Assembly (NCBI GenBank): GCA_021432635.1
Contig: MU270019.1
Location: 248,001-312,000 of the forward strand
Direction of reading: 5' to 3'
Length of the DNA: 64,000 nt
From: Thozetella sp. PMI_491
Taxonomy: Eukaryota > Ascomycota > Sordariomycetes > Chaetosphaeriales > Chaetosphaeriaceae
The notes beneath the pieces were generated by a model, which saw nothing but the letters and a program-made list of their open reading frames with translations, did not search any database and was not told the origin of the DNA. The position numbers and the translations under genes were made by a program. This document shows, piece after piece, positions 57,638 to 64,000 of the stretch; positions within the stretch are counted from its first letter, which is position 1; each line of letters opens with the position of its first letter.

Positions 57638-58015
57638 TTTGAACAATGTTATATTTGATTCTTCGAGATCGATTTGATATTCGTTTCTGTAGGCTCGATT
57701 GAGTGTGCTAGTGTCTTGGAGAAGTGAATGAGTCTAGAACCCGATGTCGGGTTCTTGGTCCATTCTTATAGACATTTGGCTTGTGGGTCCCATGAAACAT
57801 CCTCGGTCCTGAGCGCCTTGCACTTCGGTTACCTGCCCTGTGCCTCCCAGTTCTCACAGTATGGCGTAGCCTATAAAATGCTCCAGTCAGTGGCCGGCCA
57901 GGAGCAACCAGCATCCGAACTCCTTCATCTCTGTGTGTCCCCCCTCCTGCGACGCGTCGAGATCCCGATCAGCTATTATTTGAGGCAGCATCAGCAAGTA
58001 AGCCTTATTTTGAAG
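57638..58015. promoter_or_regulatory. Shared promoter of RiPP precursor and acyltransferase
   Basis: 378 bases between the precursor start (minus strand) and the chosen acyltransferase start (plus strand). The acyltransferase frame is open through most of this region but lacks family resemblance there. The pyrimidine-rich tract CCCCCCTCCTGCG near 57.94 kb may be part of a core promoter. Confidence 0.5.
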
Positions 58016-59434
58016 ATGGAGAACAATATCGAGTCCGGACTGCGCTCAAATGAACTACAGCAGATGCGCAGAAACCCCCCGCGTGCGTCTCTGAAGCTGC
58101 ATCTCATAAACCTTGGCTTAGCACTGCTTCCAACATGGCTACAATTTCGGGATTTGGAGCCCTCGACTGTCCCCAAAGAGAACCAGAGGACAGCTTACTT
58201 TGCTGGTATGCGCGGCTTAGTATCCCTTCTCGTCTTTGTTCGGCACTTTTCACTGCCGTGGCAAGTAGGTCTCGACTACGGGTACGGCTACCAAGACAAC
58301 TACAGTCTTCTCCGCCTCCCCTTCGCTCGGCTGCTATACGCAGGTCCATGGGTTAATATATTCTTTGTCATCACCGGTTACGTTCTGTCTGCCAAGGCTT
58401 TAAAGCTTAGCAAACAGTCGTCGTGGGAGCCTCTCATTCTATCACTGTCGAGCTCCAGCTTCCGTCGAGGTGGCCGGCTGTTTCTCCCACCTATTATCTC
58501 AACTTTTACCGTCATGTGGCTGGCTTACTTTGGTTTCTTCGCCTTCCCTTACAATGAAATGCCTGGACGAAAGCCTGACCGCCCTACGGGTTTGGATACA
58601 GTCTTGGCACAACTCCTGCAGTGGCTCAACTATATCGCTAACGAGCTGGTTAACCCTTGGCGCTGGGGTGTGCCGCGGCACGTCTACGGGCCTCATCTGT
58701 GGACAATCCCGATTTCCTTCAAGGGTTCCATGGTTACGTACCTCACCTGCATCCTTCTCGTTCGCACCAAGACCAACTTTCGACTCGTCATCCTTACCCT
58801 TAGTGTCCTCTACACTCTATCACGTGGGCGATGGGACATGGCAACCTTCCTTGGCGGTGTCCTTTTGTGCGAGCTTGATCAACGTAAAGCAGTGACCCCT
58901 GGAAAGACTTACGAAAACATGGACAGTGCCACAGTATTCTGGATGGGCAGACTCTCGCGTGTCTGGCCTCTTTTCTGCCTCCTGATCGGTCTCTACGTCG
59001 GATCCTTCCCCCGTTCGAACAAGCATGGCTCAGCCTGCGTGCCTGGGTACCAGTTGATCTGTCGAATCAGCCCTCATTACTACGACTGGCACAGCATGGC
59101 TGCCTTGATGCTAATGTGGGCGGTAGGGCAGAATGAGGCCTTGCAGCAGGCCCTCAACTTGCCTCTCATGCGGTACTTTGGGAGCATTTCCTTCTCCATG
59201 TACTTGATTCACGAACCACTCCTCCATGTCTTTGGGTTCTTTACTGTGCCATTCGTTTGGCAGATGACAGGGAACGCGTCGGTGTTGGGCTATCAGGCTG
59301 GCTTTGGATTGGCTATGGTCATTACTGGATTTGTATTGATCTGGCTTGCAGATCTCTTTAAGCGCTTTGTTGAAACTCCTACAGAGCGGCTCGTTGCGTG
59401 GGTTGAGAAGGCTAGCTTTACTTCCGTTGCTTAG
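58016..59434 (+). CDS. Acyltransferase 3 family membrane protein
   Basis: Integral membrane acyltransferase (OafA/YrhL-like, Acyl_transf_3), 472 residues from the chosen ATG at 58016; the frame is open from 57728 but the extra residues look non-conserved. Intronless. Family marks: FAGMRGLVSLLVFVRHFSLP with the conserved His near the first helix, YAGPWVNIFFVITGYVLSAK, FRRGGRLFLPPI, HLWTIPISFKGSM, and SFSMYLIHEPLLHVFGFF near the C-terminus. About ten membrane helices. It transfers acyl groups to sugars or small molecules in the membrane. Head-to-head with the RiPP precursor and flanked by UstYa genes, it may acylate the crosslinked peptide, though related genes also occur outside clusters. Confidence 0.87.
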   Translation: MENNIESGLRSNELQQMRRNPPRASLKLHLINLGLALLPTWLQFRDLEPSTVPKENQRTAYFAGMRGLVSLLVFVRHFSLPWQVGLDYGYGYQDNYSLLRLPFARLLYAGPWVNIFFVITGYVLSAKALKLSKQSSWEPLILSLSSSSFRRGGRLFLPPIISTFTVMWLAYFGFFAFPYNEMPGRKPDRPTGLDTVLAQLLQWLNYIANELVNPWRWGVPRHVYGPHLWTIPISFKGSMVTYLTCILLVRTKTNFRLVILTLSVLYTLSRGRWDMATFLGGVLLCELDQRKAVTPGKTYENMDSATVFWMGRLSRVWPLFCLLIGLYVGSFPRSNKHGSACVPGYQLICRISPHYYDWHSMAALMLMWAVGQNEALQQALNLPLMRYFGSISFSMYLIHEPLLHVFGFFTVPFVWQMTGNASVLGYQAGFGLAMVITGFVLIWLADLFKRFVETPTERLVAWVEKASFTSVA

Positions 59435-60452
59435 TTTGGCATTGATGTCTTTCCAACGCCGCTTCCGTGCTCCAGCTTGTGCCGGCGATGACTCTCATGC
59501 TTATCCTAGTGCGTGACAAGATTAGCTTTGTTTCGAACACTATCACGGGTACCGCATCCACTCACCTGATGGTTTGCCGCAGGTTATGTGTAGGTATACT
59601 GACAAGCTGAGCCCAGTGGTAGATCTGCACGTACCTCTGGATGCGCAGATGAGGCGCAGTGTGAGCAAGATATTTCCATGGTAACTGGGCGTGCATGATG
59701 CCGGAAGGAACCGACTTGGCTTAATTTTCTGCAACGCTAGCTTCCCATCTGATTGGGACAATATCTCCGACGACGCACGCCGTACGGGGCTAGTTTCTGC
59801 GCCGGCTATGCTGGAGGAAAGTCTTGCCTAAGGGATTTCGTCGCCTACTAGTGATCTGCATTAGTTATGCCGAATCTTCCGCCACAACCGATTGCCGTTC
59901 TTCCGCGCATTCCCTTGCGGCGTTTCCCCAGCCCCAGTCTCCTCAGCGGCACACCCGTCAGCTACTCTTCCCCTTCTCTTTGTGCCTTCGGACACCGTAA
60001 TGGAAGGGCAGGTTGTCCTCGAGTCCGAGCTATGCCGCAAGCAAGCGATTTGCTATAGACAGCTCGCCGAGATAAGGCTTTCCAAACCTCTGATGTATAT
60101 GTGTTTGAGAATCGGTACAACTTGTATATGTATGTACATACGAATACAGGCCTCACGGAGAGGGTGTTTATAGAGCATCCAAGTGGCGTAGTGATAGATA
60201 TGAGTTAAGCCTAACACTGCACTGAGATGGTAAGGTATCAGTACATGAAACTTGTCAGAGTGAAAGGGAGGCGTCTAATGACTGAGGTGGAATTATCGAA
60301 TATATGCAACTATTCATATTGAGAAATTGTGTAAAACAGTTCCTGTCCTTTTCTCACTTCCTCAAGGCGCACATGCAGGACATCATCTCTACCCTCTTTC
60401 CTACACACTTGTCAAACTTTAGCCAAGACTGATTTTGGTTCTATATTCCGCG
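59435..60452. other. Intergenic with a UstYa-like relic
   Basis: About 1 kb with no intact gene; a degenerate UstYa fragment at 60065-60208 is listed separately. Confidence 0.5.
60065..60208 (+). pseudogene. Possible UstYa/DUF3328 fragment
   Basis: The frame reads SDVYVFENRYNLYMYV and, after a short gap, ERVFIEHPSGVVIDMS before a stop. The VF..N and FIEHPSGV pattern matches the lumenal part of homologue 3 (EDVMF...FYVEHPSAV). No HxxHC motif follows. Probably the remains of a sixth UstYa gene. Confidence 0.35.
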
Positions 60453-61287
60453 ATGAGATCATACTTCCTAGTAGTAGCATCGTCTGCGTGTCTCCTCGTT
60501 TCGTTCACCCTCTCTGCCGTCTCACGGTGGGTTTACACTTCTGACTCGCAGTGTGTCCGGCACCTATTCCCGTATTCTCCTGCACTTGATGCTGTGAGAT
60601 ACTCATCGATCAACTACGGAGACTGGTGGTACCCCCACAGTCCGTATCGAGGATTTACGCCGGCGGTAGAGGAGAAATGGGCCGAATACGTAGAGGGTAT
60701 GCGGACGATTAATTTTCGATTGCCCTATAACCGCAGCTGACAATGAAGCAGACGGCGTCATCAGCGTACCGCTGCATGAACTCCCCGGCCTCAATGTACC
60801 TCCCAATTTTAAGCCGTGGCCGGTCACTCCAGCGGAAGGAGGAGGTGTAGCAGCGGTTCCGAGTATCTTCTATCATACAAACTGCCTGGTATGCATCACC
60901 TTTCTGGCAATCTCGTTAGGGGCTGATCGATATCGACAGAACCTTATCCGAAAATGGGTCTTTCGTGACGTTCACGACTACACTTCCGACGACATAATCT
61001 TCGACACAAGCGAGACACCACGAGCCGCCCTACGTGCACAGATACACCAGTGTTTTGAAACTCTCCGGCAAGAGTTGGTCTGCCAAGCTGACGTGAGCTT
61101 GCACCTCTTCTGGCCGGACCCGATGCAAATAACATCTTATAATCCGGACAATGCTGTGCAGCACCGCTGTCGCAATTATCATGGTCTCAAGGACTGGGTA
61201 GACAAGCACCAGATTGAGCCCCTACATAACGCCACGGGAAGATACAGCGATTTGTATTTCCCGAAGTTGCCAAAGTGGAGGCTATGA
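60453..61287 (+). CDS. UstYa/DUF3328 oxidase homologue 4 (HTNC type)
   Basis: 242 residues, three exons: 60453-60696, 60752-60888, 60940-61287. Short N-terminus with a membrane anchor (YFLVVASSACLLVSFTLSAV), then SDSQCVRHLFPYSPALDAVRY, INYGDWWYPHSPYRG, and YHTNCL (122-127) in place of the first HxxHC. The second motif is degenerate, QIHQC (161-165), and the C-terminal RCRNYHGLKDW is kept. The INYGD..HSPYRG and HTNCL signatures pair it with homologue 1 at 52193. Two family members with eroded motifs beside three with intact ones suggests a division of labour, such as heteromeric complexes. Splice sites are good (GTATGC donors, GACAG acceptor). Confidence 0.87.
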
Positions 61288-62031
61288 GCAGTGCTAGCGT
61301 GGTGTTGAGTTTGGTATCAGCTGCTGCTTGGGCCGAGCTCAAGCAAGAATACGAATTTTAGGATGAGCGGAAGAAGGCTAGAGCTATAAGAAAATAAAAT
61401 ACAAACTTATTAAAATAGATATGTCACTTGCTCGATTCACTTACTGTATGCGGAACTGTGGGAAAAGTCTGGCTGTTTAGTTCACGTGATAGTGGTCTAG
61501 GTTCCGTAGTTGACAGACAATGAGTATTCCTGCAAAGAAGTTGGCTTGGTGGGGAGCTCCGTGACTTGTGCATCCTCGGCAATCTAATTAAAGTCTAATT
61601 ACCAATCTTATGAGATGAGATTGCCAGGGCCTAGAAACTCGGCGAACCCTCAACGTCCAGGATCGTCAAGTTCACAGCAGTCAGCATCTCGATATCGTGC
61701 CTCAGCCTTTAGTCTGTCCCGATGAAGCTACTCTGCTGCGAAAATGGAAGCGGTAGGATGAGACTGCTGAGCAATTCATGATTCTCATACAACTGCTTCA
61801 TAGTCCAAAGTACTCACCCTATCCGTAGTGTCCTTTAAGAACAGTCCTCGTGCGAGAGACAAGATGAAAGATACCCTAGGGAACCATATGATGAGTTTGT
61901 CGTTGAGAAATAGTTATATCTATTGAGATTGAGGGTTAAACGACCAAGTCAATACATGAAACTTCCAGGCTTCAGCTCTCCCGCCAAGGAAGCATCTATT
62001 CCATCATCACTCTTTACCCAGTTCTTGTCAC
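61288..62031. other. Spacer between convergent UstYa genes
   Basis: 744 bases without a supported ORF; 3' regions of homologues 4 and 5. Confidence 0.55.
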
Positions 62032-63083
62032 CTAGTCCTCTTCGGTGTTCTCCATGGCGTATCTCTGCAGGTCCTCCCAACTGCGGCATTTTGCCGGCCG
62101 GCGCACGCGTAGGATCGGGAATGTCTTCCCGTCCTTAGCGGTTACCTTCTCGAATAGGTATGGCGTCACGTCTGCGGTGCATTCGAAGCCCCAGCGCATA
62201 TTGTCGACGCAGTGCAGTGTGTGGCGCTGGAGTTTGGCCTCGTCCATGTGGAAAAAGTGGTTTGTGCCTGGGTGCAGCATCGGATCGTATTGATCACGGA
62301 AGGCAAGCTTGCGGAGAAAAGACTAACAGAGGATGCGTTTAGTATTAATGTGGGAAACTGCTGGGAAGCAAATGAAAATCATACGAGACAATGCAATCGG
62401 TGGAAGACCTCAATATAGGCCTTTATTTGACCCGGGAACTTTGTGGAGTTGCTTCTGTGACGCTGCCAGTCGGTATTTAGCGACTTGTTCAGCAAAGGAA
62501 GCTTGTCTTCTGTGATTCCGGTGGCTGGATCTAATTATACCGTCTTCAGTTAGGTTGCTATCCCAGCTTGTTTTCTCTTCTAGAACGCACGATGGGCAAA
62601 GAAGAAGGGGGCGCATACAATGCCAAAGGGTATACCACGCGTCGTCCGACGCTTCATTGTACTCCCCCGTGTAGATCGAAGTGACATCACTATCCAGAAC
62701 CTCATCCGCATGCCCAATCGTCTCGTGGATAGGAGCTACCGGCGTGAGTAAGATGGCGTACGCAAATGCTCAACATGTTGTCACTTACACCATGGGGACA
62801 GCTTCTTTATGCATCTGAGGTCCATATTTTTCTGCTGCAGAATTGCATCTCCAATAAATATGACGGATGCCAACAGCGCGATTGTTGTGAAGGCGGTGTA
62901 GAGCGAATATCGCTTTCGCCAAGACCTAGTACGCGTAGAGTATGTGTCCCACGAATTACGGCCGCCCTCTTTATAGAGCTCGTGTGGTAACAATGGGAGT
63001 TCGTCCAACAAATCTTTGGATGCCTCGGTAGAAGAAGACGACAAGTCGTCAATGTCACAGTCAGTGATCATAACTTTCGACAT
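62032..63083 (-). CDS. UstYa/DUF3328 oxidase homologue 5 (canonical motifs)
   Basis: 282 residues, four exons: 62789-63083, 62619-62735, 62385-62530, 62032-62322. Acidic/Ser-rich cytoplasmic N-terminus (DIDDLSSSSTEASKDLLDEL), membrane span (YTAFTTIALLASVIFIGDAI), then RCIKKLSPWSPIHETIG, GITEDKLPLLNKSLNTDW, the first HxxHC as HRLHC (181-185) in VFHRLHCL, the second as HTLHC (220-224), and AKCRSWEDLQRY. Intron 62531-62618 (88 nt) was placed by homology: a nearer acceptor would give a premature stop. Both motifs are intact, so it is likely catalytic. It marks the right edge of the visible cluster. Confidence 0.88.
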
Positions 63084-64000
63084 GGTGGTCACTTGTTGAT
63101 GTGAAGATCGTGGGAACTTGATGTATACCGCGACACTGCAAGGCCGAGGCGGCGGGCACTGAAAAAGAAGCACTACAATCCGGAAAATTTGAGCCCAAAT
63201 GTCCGCTGCCCCCAAATGTCATGTTTGTAGCCGGAACCCTTTGCCTCGTCAGTTGCATATCGCAATGTCGAATGCCAAGGGCTGGCAACTGGTGAGCAGG
63301 CAGCACCCAAAAGCCATTGAAATTTGTATCTAGACATGGCCTCAAAGCAGCCACCATATCTCAAACAAGCAATACGACCCAGGCTGCAATGGGCACAGAC
63401 GTTAGACCCCCCGTGAATCCTCGACTACTACGCCGCAACGCGTTTAGAAACTTTGGTTTAACGTGGCGCATAGAGGCCCTAAAAGGCGTGTGAGCGTCAG
63501 AGGCGTGCAACTAGCTTATGGTTCAAAACACTGCCACTCCTCCGTGCTTCGCTCGTGTTTATGCGACACCCTTGTCTTATCGGTCTAAATCCTGGTGATG
63601 ATGTACACCTGTCAGGTATTATATGCTCTGTCATAGCAGCCTATGATATTAGTGGAGCTGTTGCCTTTTGGCACAGTGGTCAAACCTAACAGCAAGGTGC
63701 GTCCGACATCTCCGGTCAGATCTGAAGGTACCGGTACGTTCAGAGATGTATCAACCCTGCTAGAAGTTTTCGATCCAGAAATTCCGCGGAAGGGATTCAG
63801 TTCTCTGACCTGCACGCATGTCAATCCTCGGGCCTTGTACTCCGTGCGAGAGTTACGTTGTCGCTGTCACCGACACTACTGTGTCGAAGTTACGCACTCC
63901 GCCAGTCTGTAACAGATAAGTTGCCTTCGGTGAATTCGATGAGCCGCATGCGCCCTGTCCCTAGTCCCAGGATTAGAAAACCTGAACAGCGACTGGATCA
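63084..64000. other. Right end of window, no supported gene
   Basis: About 900 bases upstream of homologue 5. Short ORFs only; further cluster genes could lie beyond the window. Confidence 0.5.

Overview
The window looks like an accessory, probably subtelomere-like region of a filamentous ascomycete (Pezizomycotina). The protein-coding genes carry many 50-75 nt introns with GT..AG ends and CTAAC/CTGAC branch sites. The protein families are typically fungal: a Zn2Cys6 regulator, a Dal5-type permease, UstYa-type oxidases and GPI-like or kelch membrane proteins. Gene-poor AT-rich stretches and decayed transposon and gene fragments lie between them. No rRNA, tRNA or CRISPR was found. Exon models were built by hand from splice signals and frame continuity; intron positions are stated for each gene.

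Layout. (1) 0-6.2 kb: three enzymes that meet at pyruvate: an intronless pyruvate decarboxylase, an intronless phosphoenolpyruvate synthase and an L-lactate dehydrogenase-like protein. (2) 6.2-20.5 kb: mostly gene-poor, with two unrecognised proteins, a hairpin, a relic of a Tad-type LINE and a short telomere-like repeat. (3) 20.5-31.5 kb: an esterase, then a compact group with regulator, 2-oxoglutarate/Fe(II) oxygenase, cytochrome b5-FMN 2-hydroxyacid dehydrogenase and anion permease. (4) 31.7-39.4 kb: a processive family-2 glycosyltransferase, a heparinase II/III-like polysaccharide lyase and a membrane-anchored galactose-oxidase-like enzyme. These plausibly make, trim and oxidise one extracellular polysaccharide. 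(5) 40.9-49.9 kb: cell-surface proteins (a GPI-like Ser/Thr-rich protein, a pepsin-like protein with an eroded active site, a kelch membrane protein, a DUF5672 protein) and a fragment of a LysM chitinase.

(6) 52-63 kb holds the most interesting system: an apparent dikaritin-type RiPP (ribosomally made, modified peptide) cluster. Its centre is a 73-residue secreted precursor (57359-57637, minus). It has a signal peptide and four perfect copies of a core starting YCGEDEL, separated by Lys-Arg Kex2 sites. Five intact UstYa/DUF3328 oxidase genes surround it, together with one UstYa-like relic and an acyltransferase-3 gene divergent from the precursor. The expected route is secretion, UstYa-mediated oxidative crosslinking of the core (Tyr and Cys are the obvious partners), Kex2 excision and trimming, and perhaps O- or N-acylation. 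I do not know this core from described dikaritins (ustiloxin, phomopsin, asperipin, victorin, epichloecyclin).
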